Source: Thalassobacillus pellis (GTDB lineage Bacteria > Bacillota > Bacilli > Bacillales > Halobacillaceae). From it: DNA of 61,806 nt. The position numbers were made by a program, and so were the translations under genes. A model generated the notes under the pieces. It searched no databases. It was given only the letters and a program-made list of their open reading frames with translations, and was not told the origin of the DNA. Shown here one piece after another: positions 32,376-43,525 of the stretch. The stretch covers positions 1-61,806 of the forward strand of contig NZ_JAFBDO010000010.1 of NCBI RefSeq assembly GCF_016908295.1, written 5' to 3'. How positions within the stretch are numbered: position 1 is the first letter of the stretch; each line of letters starts with the position of its first letter.

Positions 32376-32473
32376 GGATAAATGGAAGCACCTTGATTAT
32401 AGTATCACTCACGATTACCCGTGTCAACTAGTATTCGAAGTGATTTTCAAGATGCTTCCCGTCTTATTTATCC
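32376..32473. repeat. Large imperfect inverted repeat enclosing the str promoter
   Basis: Arms GGATAAATGGAAGCACCTTGA (32376-32396) and the complement of 32447-32473, which matches except for a 6-nt insertion and one transition. Inside these, ATCACT (32404-32409) pairs with AGTGAT (32439-32444). The str promoter lies in the middle. Transcripts reading through from rpoC would fold into one long hairpin. Confidence 0.65.
32399..32427 (-). promoter_or_regulatory. str operon promoter
   Basis: Minus-strand TTGACA, 17-nt spacer, TACTAT. It gives a leader of about 45 nt before the YbxF-like gene. Confidence 0.75.
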
Positions 32474-32496
32474 AAGTTGATCTGACCAGTCATAAA

Positions 32497-35400
32497 TTAC
32501 TGTGTCAGTTGATCGACTTCTTCCTGTTGGACTGTTTCTTCTCCCTCTTTATCAGCTTGGATCTTGCGGTAGCGGGTCATTCCCGTACCGGCAGGAACAA
32601 GCTTACCGATAATGACATTCTCTTTCAGGCCGAGAAGCTCATCACGTTTTCCTTTAATGGCTGCATCTGTAAGGACACGAGTCGTCTCCTGGAAGGAAGC
32701 AGCAGATAAGAAGGAATCCGTTTCAAGAGAAGCTTTGGTGATTCCAAGTAATACCGGACGTCCCACAGCAGGCTGGCCGCCTTCAAGCAACGCCTTTTTG
32801 TTGGCATCGCGGAATTGGTGGATTTCCAGCAAGGATCCCGGCAGTACTTCTGTATCTCCGGAGTCAAGGACTCGAATCTTGCGAAGCATCTGACGGACCA
32901 TGACTTCGACGTGCTTATCGCCGATTTCAACACCCTGCATGCGGTAAACCTTCTGTACTTCTTTCAACAAGTATTCCTGTACGCCATCCAGTCCGCTGAT
33001 AGTAAGAAGCTCTTTCGGATCTACAGAACCTTCTGTCAGCTCCTGCCCGGCTTTCACTTCATCTCCGACAGCGACTTTCATACGTGCGCCGTATGGAGCG
33101 GTGTAGGAACGGGTCTCCACATCGCCTTGTACGACGATTTCTTGTTTTTCCTTAACTTCATTGACTTCCTGAACGGTACCGTAGATTTCCGAAACGACAG
33201 CGCGGCCTTTCGGGTTACGGGCTTCAAACAATTCCTGGATACGAGGAAGACCCTGTGTAATGTCATCCCCTGCGACCCCGCCTGTATGGAAGGTACGCAT
33301 GGTCAACTGGGTACCAGGTTCACCGATGGATTGGGCAGCAATAATACCAACTGCTTCGCCAACCTCGACCTCGTCTCCGGTAGCAAGGTTACGGCCGTAA
33401 CATTTCTTACAAACACCATGTCTGGTGTTACATGTAAAGGCAGTACGAATGACCACTTCTTCAATACCGGAATCGACGATTGCCTTCGCTGCATCCTCAG
33501 AAATAACTTCGTTCCGCGTAGCCAATACCTCATCTGTCTCCGGATCGCGGACTGTCTGGAAGGAAGTCCTTCCGATCAAGCGGTCAATGAGCGGCTCAAT
33601 CAATTCTGTGCCTTCTGTCAAGGAAGCCACCGTCAGACCTCTGTCCGTGCCACAATCGTCTTCACGGATGATGACATCCTGTGCCACATCAACAAGACGA
33701 CGCGTCAAGTAACCGGAGTCGGCTGTTTTCAGTGCGGTATCGGCAAGACCTTTACGCGCACCGTGTGTGGAGATAAAGTACTCCAATACTGTCAGCCCTT
33801 CACGGAAACTGGACTTGATCGGCAATTCAATGATTCGTCCTGCCGGGTTAGCCATCAGACCACGCATACCAGCCAGCTGCGTGAAGTTAGAGGCGTTACC
33901 ACGGGCACCGGAATCACTCATCATAAAGATCGGGTTACGCGGGTTCAAGGATTTCATCAGACGGTCCTGAATATCATCCTTCGCTTTCGACCAGATTTCA
34001 ATGACACGGTCATAACGCTCTTCTTCCGTGATTAGACCTCTGCGGAACTGCTTAAGCACTTTATCCACTTTTTCTTGTGCCTGATCCAGGATTTCTTGTT
34101 TTTCCGCTAATACAACAACATCAGATACACCGACTGTCATACCAGCTTTGGTGGAGAAAGAGAATCCTAGATCTTTCATACGGTCAAGCATCTTGGAGGT
34201 TTCACTGATAGAGAAGTGCTTAAATACTTCTGCAATAATATCTCCTAAGATACCTTTTTTAAATGGAAGAATTTCATCGCGTTTAGCGATTTCTTCCCGT
34301 ACATTTGTGCCCTTTTCAACAAAGTAATGCTCTGGAGTCTTGATCTCCAGGTTTTCCTGCGTAGGCTCATTCATATAAGGGAACGAGGCTGGAAGCATTT
34401 CATTGAAAATCAGCTTACCGACCGTAGTCAATAGCAGCTGTTTACTTTGTTCTTCTGTTAATGTTTCATTGTTTAAGGAACCAGCATATACTGCCACGCG
34501 AGTATGCAAGTGGACATATCCGGTCTGATAAGCAAGCAGTGCTTCATTCAGATCCTTAAAGACCATGCCTTCTCCGACAGCTCCCGGACGCTCCATGGTC
34601 AGGTAATAGTTACCCAAAACCATATCCTGGGAAGGTGTTACAACTGGTTTTCCATCTTTCGGGTTTAGGATGTTTTGCGCAGCAAGCATCAAGATGCGTG
34701 CTTCTGCCTGCGCTTCGGCGGATAACGGTACGTGAACGGCCATTTGGTCACCATCAAAGTCAGCGTTATAAGCTGTACATACGAGCGGGTGCAGACGAAT
34801 TGCCCGGCCTTCGACCAATACTGGTTCGAATGCCTGAATTCCCAGTCTGTGCAAGGTAGGCGCACGGTTCAACAGTACCGGATGCTCCCGGATTACTTCT
34901 TCGAGCACATCCCATACCTCCGGATGAATCCGTTCGATTTTCCGTTTAGCTGACTTGATGTTATGGGCAAGCCCACGCTCGACAAGCTCTTTCATGACGA
35001 ACGGCTTAAATAGCTCAAGTGCCATTTCCTTAGGAAGGCCACACTGATACATCTTCAAGTTAGGACCAACAACGATAACGGAACGACCGGAATAGTCGAC
35101 ACGTTTACCGAGCAGGTTCTGACGGAAGCGTCCCTGTTTACCTTTCAGCATATGGGACAGTGACTTCAACGGACGGTTACCTGGACCGGTTACTGGACGG
35201 CCGCGGCGTCCGTTGTCGATCAATGCATCGACAGCTTCCTGAAGCATACGTTTTTCATTTTGGACAATGATGCTTGGGGCACCAAGGTCGAGCAACCGTT
35301 TCAAACGATTGTTACGGTTTATGACACGACGATAAAGGTCGTTCAAGTCGGAAGTGGCAAAACGGCCACCATCCAGCTGCACCATAGGGCGAAGCTCCGG

Positions 35401-36105
35401 AGGGATGACCGGAAGAACATCCAGAATCATCCAGGATGGATCGTTACCGGAGTGACGAAAAGCCTCCAGTACTTCCAGACGCTTGATTGCCCGTGTCCGG
35501 CGTTGACCTTGAGCAGTTTTCAGCTCTTCTTTTAGAGCATCTACCTCTTTATCAAGATCAATATCCATTAATAATCTGCGAATAGCTTCCGCACCCATTT
35601 GAGCGCCAAAGTTGCCGCCATATTTTTCCCGGTACGCACGGTATTCCTTTTCTGACAACAACTGCTTTTTATCAAGAGCTGTTTCTCCAGGATCCGTTAC
35701 GATATAGGCAGCAAAGTAAATGACTTCTTCCAAAGCGCGTGGGGACATATCGAGTACTAACCCCATCCGGCTTGGAATGCCTTTGAAATACCAGATGTGT
35801 GAGACAGGGGCGGCCAGTTCCAGGTGCCCCATGCGCTCACGGCGTACTTTCGCTTTGGTAACTTCTACCCCACAACGGTCACAAACGACACCTTTATAGC
35901 GTACACGTTTGTATTTACCACAGTGACATTCCCAATCCTTGGTAGGACCGAAAATACGTTCACAGAAGAGACCATCTTTTTCTGGTTTCAACGTACGATA
36001 GTTAATTGTTTCTGGTTTTTTGACTTCACCATATGACCAAGAGCGAATCTTATCCGGTGAGGCCAAACCGATTTTCATATACTCAAAATTATTTACATCT
36101 AGCAA
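32497..36105 (-). CDS. rpoC: DNA-directed RNA polymerase subunit beta'
   Basis: Beta' subunit, 1202 aa. N-terminal zinc ribbon CHCGKYK...CDRCG (about 60-78), catalytic NADFDGDQM with three Mg-binding Asp (about 447-455), trigger-loop and bridge-helix region around residues 770-930, and a second zinc cluster with [14 protein letters not shown]. Length agrees with B. subtilis. It starts 69 bp downstream of rpoB. The C-terminus is acidic. No interruption seen. Confidence 0.99.
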   Translation of the reverse strand: MLDVNNFEYMKIGLASPDKIRSWSYGEVKKPETINYRTLKPEKDGLFCERIFGPTKDWECHCGKYKRVRYKGVVCDRCGVEVTKAKVRRERMGHLELAAPVSHIWYFKGIPSRMGLVLDMSPRALEEVIYFAAYIVTDPGETALDKKQLLSEKEYRAYREKYGGNFGAQMGAEAIRRLLMDIDLDKEVDALKEELKTAQGQRRTRAIKRLEVLEAFRHSGNDPSWMILDVLPVIPPELRPMVQLDGGRFATSDLNDLYRRVINRNNRLKRLLDLGAPSIIVQNEKRMLQEAVDALIDNGRRGRPVTGPGNRPLKSLSHMLKGKQGRFRQNLLGKRVDYSGRSVIVVGPNLKMYQCGLPKEMALELFKPFVMKELVERGLAHNIKSAKRKIERIHPEVWDVLEEVIREHPVLLNRAPTLHRLGIQAFEPVLVEGRAIRLHPLVCTAYNADFDGDQMAVHVPLSAEAQAEARILMLAAQNILNPKDGKPVVTPSQDMVLGNYYLTMERPGAVGEGMVFKDLNEALLAYQTGYVHLHTRVAVYAGSLNNETLTEEQSKQLLLTTVGKLIFNEMLPASFPYMNEPTQENLEIKTPEHYFVEKGTNVREEIAKRDEILPFKKGILGDIIAEVFKHFSISETSKMLDRMKDLGFSFSTKAGMTVGVSDVVVLAEKQEILDQAQEKVDKVLKQFRRGLITEEERYDRVIEIWSKAKDDIQDRLMKSLNPRNPIFMMSDSGARGNASNFTQLAGMRGLMANPAGRIIELPIKSSFREGLTVLEYFISTHGARKGLADTALKTADSGYLTRRLVDVAQDVIIREDDCGTDRGLTVASLTEGTELIEPLIDRLIGRTSFQTVRDPETDEVLATRNEVISEDAAKAIVDSGIEEVVIRTAFTCNTRHGVCKKCYGRNLATGDEVEVGEAVGIIAAQSIGEPGTQLTMRTFHTGGVAGDDITQGLPRIQELFEARNPKGRAVVSEIYGTVQEVNEVKEKQEIVVQGDVETRSYTAPYGARMKVAVGDEVKAGQELTEGSVDPKELLTISGLDGVQEYLLKEVQKVYRMQGVEIGDKHVEVMVRQMLRKIRVLDSGDTEVLPGSLLEIHQFRDANKKALLEGGQPAVGRPVLLGITKASLETDSFLSAASFQETTRVLTDAAIKGKRDELLGLKENVIIGKLVPAGTGMTRYRKIQADKEGEETVQQEEVDQLTQ

Positions 36106-36174
36106 GGGGCCTACCTCCCTTTTAGTATCCAGGTTTCCCTAAGCTTAGAACACATTTTTTCTGTGCTGCTGGTA

Positions 36175-39100
36175 TCAGCTTTCTTCCGGCTCGAGATTCA
36201 GATTTTCAGAGGCTTTTGTTTCCTCTTCTTCGATATCTCTCATTTCGATTTCTGTTTCGTCACCTGACAGAATCTTGACGTCCATCCCTAAGCTTTGCAG
36301 CTCTTTGATCAAGACCTTGAATGATTCTGGAACACCAGGTTCTGGAACATTTTCCCCTTTGACAATCGCTTCGTATGTTTTAACACGACCTACGACATCA
36401 TCGGATTTAACTGTAAGAATTTCTTGCAGAGTATAAGCAGCACCATATGCTTCAAGTGCCCATACCTCCATCTCACCAAAACGCTGCCCACCGAACTGTG
36501 CTTTACCACCAAGCGGCTGCTGCGTGACCAGGGAGTATGGTCCAGTTGAACGGGCGTGAAGCTTATCATCTACCATGTGAGCAAGTTTAATCATATACAT
36601 GACACCGACAGAAATACGGTTATCAAAAGGTTCTCCAGTACGTCCGTCATAGAGGACTGTCTTGGCATCACGTGGCATTCCTGCTTCTTCAAGTGTTTCC
36701 CAGACGTCTTCTTCACGGGCACCGTCGAATACTGGTGTTGCAACTCGGATGCCAAGCTGTCTGGCAGCCATTCCGAGGTGTAGTTCCAGCACCTGACCGA
36801 TGTTCATCCGTGATGGTACCCCTAATGGGTTAAGCATGACATCAACCGGTGTACCATCTGGAAGGTATGGCATATCTTCTTCAGGAAGAATTTTGGAGAT
36901 GACACCTTTGTTACCATGTCGTCCTGCCATTTTATCCCCTTCAGAAATTTTACGCTTCTGAACGATATAGACACGTACCAGCTGGTTAACACCAGGAGGG
37001 AGCTCATCGCCATCTTCACGGTTGAAAATTTTAACGTCGAGTACGATTCCACCGGCACCATGTGGTACTCGCAAGGAAGTGTCTCGGACTTCACGTGCTT
37101 TCTCACCGAAAATTGCATGTAAAAGACGTTCTTCGGCAGAAAGTTCGGTTACACCTTTTGGCGTTACTTTACCTACTAATAAGTCTCCATCGCTGACCTC
37201 TGCACCGACACGGATGATTCCTCGTGCATCCAGGTCTTTCAGCGCTTCTTCTCCGACATTCGGAATATCCCGAGTGATTTCTTCTGGTCCTAGCTTCGTA
37301 TCGCGTGCTTCTGATTCATATTCCTCGATATGAACGGAAGTATAGACATCGTCTTTCACTAACCGTTCGCTCATGATGACAGCATCCTCGTAGTTGTAGC
37401 CGTCCCATGTCATGAAGGCAACCAGCGGGTTTTGACCGAGAGCAAGTTCACCTTTGTCCATGGAAGGCCCATCAGCAAGGATTTCACCTTTTTTGACGCG
37501 GTCTCCTTGAGATACAATCGGACGCTGATTATAACAGGTTCCCTGGTTGGAACGGATGAATTTCTGCAGACGGTAACGATCAAGGTCACCTTCCACTTCT
37601 TTTCCATCCACCTCGGAAATTCTTCTCACTAATACTTCTTTCGCCTCAACGCGCTCCACGACACCATCGTGGCGGTTAATGACTGCTGCACCAGAATCCT
37701 TACCATTTACATATTCCATACCGGTACCGACGATAGGTGCATCCGGCTGCAATAATGGTACTGCCTGACGCTGCATGTTCGCGCCCATCAAGGAACGGTT
37801 CGAGTCATCGTTTTCCAGGAATGGAATACAAGCAGTCGCTGCAGATACTACCTGTTTAGGTGAAACGTCCATGTAGTCGAGACGTTCACGGCTGACTACT
37901 GTGTTTTCCCCTCGGAAACGGGCGATGACTTCAGGGTCTGTAAAGGATCCATCATCATCAAGACGAGCGTTCGCCTGGGCTACCACGTAGTTGTCCTCTT
38001 CATCAGCGGTCAGGTAATCGATTTGCGCTGTCACTTTGTTCGTATCCGGATCGACACGGCGGTATGGCGTTTCTATGAAACCAAACTCATTTACTTTCGC
38101 GTAAGAGGAAAGCGAGTTGATCAGACCGATGTTCGGCCCCTCTGGCGTTTCGATCGGACACATACGTCCATAGTGGGAGTAGTGAACGTCACGGACTTCA
38201 AAACCTGCACGTTCACGCGTCAGACCACCTGGCCCGAGCGCAGATAGACGACGTTTATGAGTAAGCTCTGCCAGCGGATTGGTCTGATCCATGAACTGGG
38301 ATAGCTGCGAGCTTCCGAAAAACTCTTTTATCGACGCAATGACCGGCCGGATATTGATCAGTTGCTGTGGTGTAATAGACGAAGTGTCCTGGATGGACAT
38401 ACGCTCACGCACCACACGCTCCATACGGGATAAACCGATCCGGAACTGGTTCTGCAGTAGTTCACCGACAGAACGGAGGCGACGGTTACCCAAATGGTCA
38501 ATATCATCCGTATCCCCTACCTGATGTAACAGGTTGAAGAAGTAGCTGATCGCTGAAAGGATGTCAGCAGGCGTGATATTTTTGATATTTTTGTCAATGT
38601 TCGAATTACCAATGACATTGATAGATCTTTCCCCTTCTGGGTCAGTTGGATCTACAATCTTGATGGATTGTACCCTGATTGGATCCTCAAGCACTCCATC
38701 ATGTGGCTCTAATATTTCGTCACCGGCATTATCTTCTTTACCTTCCAGATAAGGAAGCAATTTATTCAACAGGCGACGGTCAATCTTGTCACCTTTATCC
38801 GCCAGCACTTCGCCGGTCTCTTCATCTACTAAAGTTTCTGCCAGCGTCTGGTTGAACAGGCGGTTTTTAATATGAAGCTTTTTGTTCATCTTATAACGGC
38901 CGACACGGGCAAGGTCGTAACGCTTCGGATCAAAGAAGCGGGATACTAACAAGCTTTTCGCATTTTCTACTGTCGGCGGCTCGCCAGGGCGTAGGCGCTC
39001 ATAAATTTCAAGAAGCGCTTTTTCGCTGTTTTCAGTGTTGTCTTTTTCAAGCGTGTTTTTCAGGTATTCGTTGTCACCGATCAAGTCGATAATCTCCTGG

Positions 39101-39720
39101 TCGGTTCCGAATCCAAGCGCACGCAAAAGAACCGTAATTGGCAGTTTTCTTGTTCGATCGATGCGGACATGTACGACATCTTTCGCATCGGTTTCGAATT
39201 CTAACCATGCACCACGGTTTGGAATGACGGTGGCTGTGTAGCCTTTTTTACCGTTTTTATCTATCTTCTTGTTATAGTAGACACTCGGTGAACGGACAAG
39301 CTGGGAAACGATGACACGTTCTGCCCCGTTGATAATGAATGTTCCAGTGTCTGTCATCAATGGGAAGTCACCCATGAACACTTCTTGTTCCTTCACTTCA
39401 CCTGTTTCGTTGTTCAAAAGGCGGACCTTGACTCTTAATGGAGCATTATAGGTCACGTCTCTATCTTTTGACTCGTCCACAGGATATTTTGGTTCACCTA
39501 GACTGTAATCTACAAATTCCAATGAAAGATTTCCTGTGAAATCTTCAATCGGTGAAATATCCTGGAACATTTCTTTCAAACCTTCTTCCAAAAACCACTC
39601 ATAGGAAGCTGTCTGAATCTCGATCAAGTTAGGTAACTCTAGTACCTCACTGATGCGCGCATAGCTTCTGCGCTGGCGGTGTCGTCCATACTGAACTAGT
39701 TGACCTGTCAACTGCTTCAC
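36175..39720 (-). CDS. rpoB: DNA-directed RNA polymerase subunit beta
   Basis: Beta subunit, 1181 aa. The rifampicin-pocket segment [18 protein letters not shown] continues [13 protein letters not shown], with Asp, His and Ser at the classical resistance positions, so it appears rifampicin-sensitive. Conserved [21 protein letters not shown] and the C-terminal [18 protein letters not shown] that contacts beta' are present. The 459-bp region upstream contains a candidate promoter and several hairpins. The C-terminus has an acidic extension as in bacilli. Confidence 0.99.
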   Translation of the reverse strand: MKQLTGQLVQYGRHRQRRSYARISEVLELPNLIEIQTASYEWFLEEGLKEMFQDISPIEDFTGNLSLEFVDYSLGEPKYPVDESKDRDVTYNAPLRVKVRLLNNETGEVKEQEVFMGDFPLMTDTGTFIINGAERVIVSQLVRSPSVYYNKKIDKNGKKGYTATVIPNRGAWLEFETDAKDVVHVRIDRTRKLPITVLLRALGFGTDQEIIDLIGDNEYLKNTLEKDNTENSEKALLEIYERLRPGEPPTVENAKSLLVSRFFDPKRYDLARVGRYKMNKKLHIKNRLFNQTLAETLVDEETGEVLADKGDKIDRRLLNKLLPYLEGKEDNAGDEILEPHDGVLEDPIRVQSIKIVDPTDPEGERSINVIGNSNIDKNIKNITPADILSAISYFFNLLHQVGDTDDIDHLGNRRLRSVGELLQNQFRIGLSRMERVVRERMSIQDTSSITPQQLINIRPVIASIKEFFGSSQLSQFMDQTNPLAELTHKRRLSALGPGGLTRERAGFEVRDVHYSHYGRMCPIETPEGPNIGLINSLSSYAKVNEFGFIETPYRRVDPDTNKVTAQIDYLTADEEDNYVVAQANARLDDDGSFTDPEVIARFRGENTVVSRERLDYMDVSPKQVVSAATACIPFLENDDSNRSLMGANMQRQAVPLLQPDAPIVGTGMEYVNGKDSGAAVINRHDGVVERVEAKEVLVRRISEVDGKEVEGDLDRYRLQKFIRSNQGTCYNQRPIVSQGDRVKKGEILADGPSMDKGELALGQNPLVAFMTWDGYNYEDAVIMSERLVKDDVYTSVHIEEYESEARDTKLGPEEITRDIPNVGEEALKDLDARGIIRVGAEVSDGDLLVGKVTPKGVTELSAEERLLHAIFGEKAREVRDTSLRVPHGAGGIVLDVKIFNREDGDELPPGVNQLVRVYIVQKRKISEGDKMAGRHGNKGVISKILPEEDMPYLPDGTPVDVMLNPLGVPSRMNIGQVLELHLGMAARQLGIRVATPVFDGAREEDVWETLEEAGMPRDAKTVLYDGRTGEPFDNRISVGVMYMIKLAHMVDDKLHARSTGPYSLVTQQPLGGKAQFGGQRFGEMEVWALEAYGAAYTLQEILTVKSDDVVGRVKTYEAIVKGENVPEPGVPESFKVLIKELQSLGMDVKILSGDETEIEMRDIEEEETKASENLNLEPEES

Positions 39721-39797
39721 CCCTCAAATCAAGCATTTTGATAAAATAGCAAAAGTAGATATGGTCCACTCCTCCACGTGTTCCCTAAAAGAACCGA

Positions 39798-39824
39798 ACG
39801 CTTGTGTATTTACAAGCATTTTTT
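39798..39824 (+). terminator. Terminator-like hairpin, plus orientation, in the rpoB leader
   Basis: GCTTGT-GTATTT-ACAAGC followed by ATTTTTT on the plus strand. No plus-strand gene precedes it; it might stop antisense transcription coming out of rpoB, or be just a leader hairpin read on the minus strand. Confidence 0.4.
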
Positions 39825-39900
39825 CAGAGGTAAGTGAAAAGAGCAACTGGCATGGTATAATAAATCCAGCCCTCCTGAACCTATCACTTCTATGTTACGT

Positions 39901-39928
39901 AAAAAGGGTCCGGCAAGACATGCCGAAC
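39901..39928 (-). terminator. Terminator-like hairpin in the rpoB leader
   Basis: Minus-strand GTTCGGCA-TGTCT-TGCCGGAC (one G-U pair), then CCTTTTT, about 180 nt ahead of rpoB. A further stem CATCCGTG/CGCGGATG lies at 39972-39992. Either the ybxB-like terminator placed far downstream, or an attenuator for rpoBC. Confidence 0.6.
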
Positions 39929-40066
39929 AAGCTTATGGAAGATCTATCGACCACAAGCCGATTTATTGTGGCATCCGCGAAAATCACGGATGGAATCTTA
40001 AAACAATTAAATCTTCATTTCTCTCTAACGTTAGACAAAAAAGAAAAGTTGTTCTATTCTATTTCG

Positions 40067-40094
40067 ATTTTACCATTCTAGCCCTTTCTTACAA
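40067..40094 (-). promoter_or_regulatory. Candidate rpoB promoter
   Basis: Minus-strand TTGTAA, 16-nt spacer, TAAAAT. It would give a leader of about 340 nt containing the hairpins described at 39901-39992. Confidence 0.4.
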
Positions 40095-40179
40095 GGTTTA
40101 TACATCAAATATAAAAAAGCCTTGACAAAAGAAAGCACATAGAGGCATTTTTCAATATTAGCACAAACAATTTTGCGAG

Positions 40180-40782
40180 TCAAACTTTTTTCGCCTTAAG
40201 AATGTAGTAACCTTTTTCCTTAGCAGCTACTTCTACTTGCGAAAAGATTTCTTCCAGCTTTTTACGGGCAGAAGGCGCCCCCTGTTTTTTCTGAATGACC
40301 ACCCATAACTCTCCCCCGTCAGCTAATGCCTGGTGAGCTTCTTCAAACATTCCGTGTACAACCTGTTTACCTGCACGAATCGGCGGGTTGGTCAAAACGG
40401 CCGCGAACTTCATTCCCTCCAACGCTTCCATCCGATCACTTTCCCTGATGTCCACATTGTCGATGTGATTATTCATTGCATTTCTCCGTGCTAATTCTAC
40501 CGCCCGTTCATTGATATCTACCATATAGACCGTACGCTCAGGATAAGTCCTGGCTAAGGCAAGCCCGATCGGTCCATAACCACAACCTAAATCCAGAAGA
40601 TTGCCTGGAACATCCGGAACTTGGAAGGTGTCTATTAAAACGCGGGAACCAAAATCTACTTCCTTTTTTGAAAAAACGGCATTATCAGTCGTAAATTGGA
40701 AGCTTTCACCCTTTAGAACAAAGTTCCACGTTTTTTCATCACTGGCAGCCTGGGTCTTTTTGGAATAATAGTGTTCAGGCAT
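40180..40782 (-). CDS. Class I SAM-dependent methyltransferase, RsmC/YbxB-like
   Basis: About 200 aa. MPEHYYS at the start matches B. subtilis YbxB, so I choose ATG 40782 over GTG 40791. LDLGCGYGPIGLALA (about 62-76) is the SAM-binding motif I and LTNPPIRAGK (about 128-137) the NPP(Y/F/I) catalytic motif of N-methyltransferases acting on guanine or adenine; RsmC methylates G1207 of 16S rRNA in E. coli. The target here is inferred. It sits between rplL and rpoB as in B. subtilis, with repeat copy 3 as its 5' leader. Confidence 0.9.
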   Translation of the reverse strand: MPEHYYSKKTQAASDEKTWNFVLKGESFQFTTDNAVFSKKEVDFGSRVLIDTFQVPDVPGNLLDLGCGYGPIGLALARTYPERTVYMVDINERAVELARRNAMNNHIDNVDIRESDRMEALEGMKFAAVLTNPPIRAGKQVVHGMFEEAHQALADGGELWVVIQKKQGAPSARKKLEEIFSQVEVAAKEKGYYILKAKKV

Positions 40783-40819
40783 ATTAACCACTCACTTCAC
40801 AAAATAGATTAGAGACTGT

Positions 40820-40917
40820 TAGAAAAACTTGGCTTATCGCCAAGTCCTTATGGCGAAAACCTCAGTTTTCCTTATACTTTTTTAACTAAGTTAAACTTTC
40901 TTAAGGTATAAGAAAAA
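40820..40917 (-). repeat. Interspersed structured repeat, copy 3 (5' leader of the methyltransferase gene)
   Basis: Same architecture as copy 2: on the minus strand CTTATAC/GTATAAG stem, GAAAAC/GTTTTC hairpin, CGCCA/TGGCG hairpin, then ACTTGGC-GATAA-GCCAAGT and TTTTTCT (40821-40845). The outer stem differs in sequence from copy 2 yet keeps pairing, which suggests selection on RNA structure. It starts right at the end of the rplL terminator. Confidence 0.72.
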
Positions 40918-40945
40918 TAAAGCTCGCCGATATTCAGCGAGCTTT
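40911..40945 (-). terminator. Terminator of rplJ-rplL
   Basis: Minus-strand AAAGCTCGC-TGAATATCG-GCGAGCTTT, then ATTTTTC. It lies 17 bp after rplL. Confidence 0.88.
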
Positions 40946-40961
40946 ACCTCAAGACATGTAA

Positions 40962-41324
40962 TTACTTAACTTCTACAGAAGCGCCTGCTTCTTCTAGCTT
41001 ACCTTTGATTTCTTCAGCGTCTTCTTTAGAAATGCCTTCTTTGATTGCGCCTGGTGCGTTATCAACAAGGTCTTTCGCGTCTTTAAGACCAAGACCAGTG
41101 ATTTCGCGTACTGCTTTAACAACCTTGATTTTAGAGCTTCCAGCGCTCTCAAGGATAACGTCGAATTCAGTTTGTTCTTCAGCTTCTTCAGCTGCACCGC
41201 CGCCGCCGGCAGCAACTGGTGCTGCAGCAGTTACTCCGAATTCTTCTTCAATTGCTTTAACTAAGTCGTTAAGTTCAAGAACGGACATTTCTTTAATCGC
41301 TTCAATAATTTGCTCATGACTCAT
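40962..41324 (-). CDS. rplL: 50S ribosomal protein L7/L12
   Basis: L7/L12 (bL12), 120 aa, multimeric stalk protein that recruits translational GTPases. N-terminal dimer domain (1 to about 35), an Ala/Gly-rich hinge ([18 protein letters not shown]) and C-terminal domain with [26 protein letters not shown]. Follows rplJ by 57 bp. Confidence 0.99.
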   Translation of the reverse strand: MSHEQIIEAIKEMSVLELNDLVKAIEEEFGVTAAAPVAAGGGGAAEEAEEQTEFDVILESAGSSKIKVVKAVREITGLGLKDAKDLVDNAPGAIKEGISKEDAEEIKGKLEEAGASVEVK

Positions 41325-41381
41325 GATTAAGTTCCTCCTTAAAATTGTTTGTTTATGATTTAACCGTAAACGGGTCTGCTA

Positions 41382-41882
41382 TTAAGCGCCTTGTTCTTCT
41401 TTTTGCTCAGCCACAGCTTTGGTAACATATGCAAAGTTGCGTACTGGTGCTTGAAGCACGCTGAGTAGCATGGATACAAGACCTTCGTAGTTTGGAAGAT
41501 CTGCAAGTTCCTTGATTTGTTCAAGGGTAGCAACATTGCCTTCGATGACACCGCCTTTGATTTCAAGTGCATCGTGCTCTTTTGCAAAGTTGTTAAGGAT
41601 TTTGGCAGGTGCTACGACATCTTCTTCACTGAATGCAATGGCAGTAGGACCTACCAATGTATCGTTCAGCTCAGACAGCTCCGCTTCTTCCGTGGCACGG
41701 CGTGTCATTGTGTTCTTGTACACTTTGAAGTCGATGCCAGCCTCACGAAGCTGTTTACGCAAGTCAGTAACTTCTGCAACGTCAAGACCGCGGTAATCTA
41801 CAAGGATGGTAGATTTACTGTTGCGGAACTTGTCAGCAATTTCAGATACAATCTGCTTTTTGTGCTCGATAATTTTGCTCAT
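41382..41882 (-). CDS. rplJ: 50S ribosomal protein L10
   Basis: L10/uL10, 166 aa, base of the L7/L12 stalk. [27 protein letters not shown] and [10 protein letters not shown] are diagnostic; the end [11 protein letters not shown] matches B. subtilis. Two ATG codons are adjacent; the second (41882) has AGGAGG at 7 nt and aligns with B. subtilis. The protein with L12 binds the leader upstream to control its own operon. Confidence 0.98.
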   Translation of the reverse strand: MSKIIEHKKQIVSEIADKFRNSKSTILVDYRGLDVAEVTDLRKQLREAGIDFKVYKNTMTRRATEEAELSELNDTLVGPTAIAFSEEDVVAPAKILNNFAKEHDALEIKGGVIEGNVATLEQIKELADLPNYEGLVSMLLSVLQAPVRNFAYVTKAVAEQKEEQGA

Positions 41883-42098
41883 CATTCCACCTCCTATTGA
41901 CTTTTCATCATACCGTATCGATGTCTCATTTCTGTTTTCATCGGATGAAAAAGAAAAGCCCCCACGTAGACATGGAGGCTTTTGGTGAAAAACGGCACAA
42001 CACGGACGCCGTTCCTATATTCACACACCTCGGCAGGAAATTAAGCGCCGTTATGGCGCACCTGCTGTCTACGGTATAACGTATTCATTTATACAACG
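41883..42098 (-). promoter_or_regulatory. L10 leader RNA (autoregulatory attenuator of rplJ-rplL)
   Basis: The 5' UTR of rplJ has the L10-leader layout: CCGTAGACAGCAGG, GC-rich hairpins (GCGCCATAACGGCGC), and a closing region TGTCTACG. The GTAGACA of the 5' side can pair with TGTCTAC, which is also part of the terminator hairpin at 41949-41983, so the two structures compete. In the known mechanism L10(L12) binding favours termination. Confidence 0.8.
41949..41983 (-). terminator. Attenuator terminator inside the L10 leader
   Basis: Minus-strand AAAAGCC(T)CCA...TGGGGGCTTTT, followed by CTTTTTC, 65 nt before rplJ. Confidence 0.8.
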
Positions 42099-42104
42099 TT
42101 TTTA

Positions 42105-42133
42105 ATTATATTGGTTCTGTTTTGAAAAGTCAA
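42105..42133 (-). promoter_or_regulatory. rplJ-rplL promoter
   Basis: Minus-strand TTGACT, 17-nt spacer, TATAAT. The -35 lies 10 bp after the rplA stop. Confidence 0.82.
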
Positions 42134-42142
42134 CCGTGAATG

Positions 42143-42841
42143 TTAGCGACGGATAAATCCGGATACATCCACTTTGATTCCAGGACCCATTGTTGAAGCG
42201 ACAGCCGCATTCTTCATGTATGTTCCTTTAGAAGCTTGAGGCTTCGCTTTTACAAGCGTTTCAGTGATCGCTTCAAAGTTGGCGACCAATTTATCAGTAT
42301 CGAAAGAAACTTTTCCGATCGGAACATGGATATTGGCAGATTTATCAACGCGGTATTCTACTTTACCAGCTTTGATTTCATTGACTGCTTTTTCCACTTC
42401 GAAAGTAACAGTACCAGTTTTCGGGTTTGGCATAAGACCTTTAGGTCCAAGCACACGGCCCAGTTTACCAACTTCAGCCATCATATCCGGTGTTGCAACG
42501 ACAACATCAAAATCGAACCAGCCTTGGTTGATTTTGCTGATCAAGTCTTGCTCGCCTACGTAATCCGCTCCGGCTGCTTCTGCTTCCTTCGCTTTATCAC
42601 CTTTAGCGAATACAAGAACTCGCTGAGTCTTACCTGTACCATGCGGCAATACCATTGCACCACGGATTTGCTGGTCTGCTTTCTTAGGGTCTACGCCCAA
42701 ACGGAAAGCAGCTTCTACCGTTTCGTCAAAATTAGCTTTAGCTGTTTCTTTCACAAGTTCAACTGCTTCTTGAATCTCATATGATTTTGAACGATCAACA
42801 AGCTTTTGTGCTTCTTGATATTTTTTGCTTTTTGTAGCCAT
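42143..42841 (-). CDS. rplA: 50S ribosomal protein L1
   Basis: L1/uL1, 232 aa, mobile L1 stalk that guides E-site tRNA exit. [45 protein letters not shown] and the C-terminal [14 protein letters not shown] are diagnostic. L1 represses L11-L1 mRNA translation in many bacteria. Follows rplK by 115 bp. Confidence 0.98.
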   Translation of the reverse strand: MATKSKKYQEAQKLVDRSKSYEIQEAVELVKETAKANFDETVEAAFRLGVDPKKADQQIRGAMVLPHGTGKTQRVLVFAKGDKAKEAEAAGADYVGEQDLISKINQGWFDFDVVVATPDMMAEVGKLGRVLGPKGLMPNPKTGTVTFEVEKAVNEIKAGKVEYRVDKSANIHVPIGKVSFDTDKLVANFEAITETLVKAKPQASKGTYMKNAAVASTMGPGIKVDVSGFIRR

Positions 42842-42956
42842 TATAATTTCCTCCTCGTTGTGGTTTTAACGGTTATACCTCCCACGAATAAAGGTTGCGG
42901 AAGGAAAAAGACTCCATTCTCGCAACCTTTAACTCCTTAAGAGTGACGCTGTGGGA

Positions 42957-43382
42957 TTAGTCTTCGATAACAATACCCATACTGCGCGCAGTTCCTTCTA
43001 CCATGCGCATTGCAGCCTCAACGTCAGCAGCATTCAAGTCAGGCATTTTCGTTTCTGCAATCTCACGTACTTTGTCGCGATTAAGCGTCGCAACTTTATT
43101 ACGGTTAGGTTCACCTGATGCAGTATCGATACCGGCTGCTTTTTTAAGAAGAACAGCAGCTGGCGGAGTTTTAGTGATGAATGTAAATGAACGGTCTTCA
43201 AAAACCGTGATTTCCACCGGAATAATCATACCAGCTTGCTCTTGTGTACGAGCATTGAACTCCTTACAGAATCCCATGATATTGATACCCGCTTGACCTA
43301 GTGCTGGTCCAACTGGCGGTGCTGGGTTAGCTTTACCTGCAGGAATCTGAAGCTTTACTACTTTGATTACTTTTTTAGCCAC
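42957..43382 (-). CDS. rplK: 50S ribosomal protein L11
   Basis: L11/uL11, 141 aa, GTPase-associated centre, needed for RelA activation. [34 protein letters not shown] is diagnostic; the thiostrepton-contact prolines are present. Start GTG 43382 follows AAGGAGGTG by 6 nt; the frame continues upstream to 43472 through leader sequence without family similarity. Confidence 0.98.
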   Translation of the reverse strand: MAKKVIKVVKLQIPAGKANPAPPVGPALGQAGINIMGFCKEFNARTQEQAGMIIPVEITVFEDRSFTFITKTPPAAVLLKKAAGIDTASGEPNRNKVATLNRDKVREIAETKMPDLNAADVEAAMRMVEGTARSMGIVIED

Positions 43383-43487
43383 GAGACACACCTCCTTAAG
43401 TCCGTGATGTGGTATTAGGGTCATGCCCTCCCACTCAGAATTGCAATATGTTGACTCCTCTGTCCGAGGCACATAAAGAACATAAAA

Positions 43488-43516
43488 ATTCTAGCATCTT
43501 TATCAGCTGTTTGCAA
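43488..43516 (-). promoter_or_regulatory. rplK-rplA promoter (extended -10)
   Basis: Minus-strand TTGCAA, 17-nt spacer, TAGAAT with TG before the -10. The ~100-nt leader contains CCTC-GGACA-GAGG (43457-43469), a possible L1-type regulatory hairpin. Confidence 0.7.
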
Positions 43517-43525
43517 GGGGAAGGG

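Noticed and set aside
32815-34035. 406-codon open frame on the plus strand opposite rpoC
   Set aside because: It mirrors the rpoC codon pattern, has no ribosome-binding site or recognisable domain, and rpoC is intact. Antisense shadow.
36175-39720. Drug-resistance alleles in rpoB, rpsL, rplV
   Set aside because: Classical rifampicin and streptomycin positions and the L22 loop look wild type.
41970-42110. Possible small peptide genes in the L10 leader
   Set aside because: Explained by conserved RNA structure; no plausible start with ribosome-binding site.
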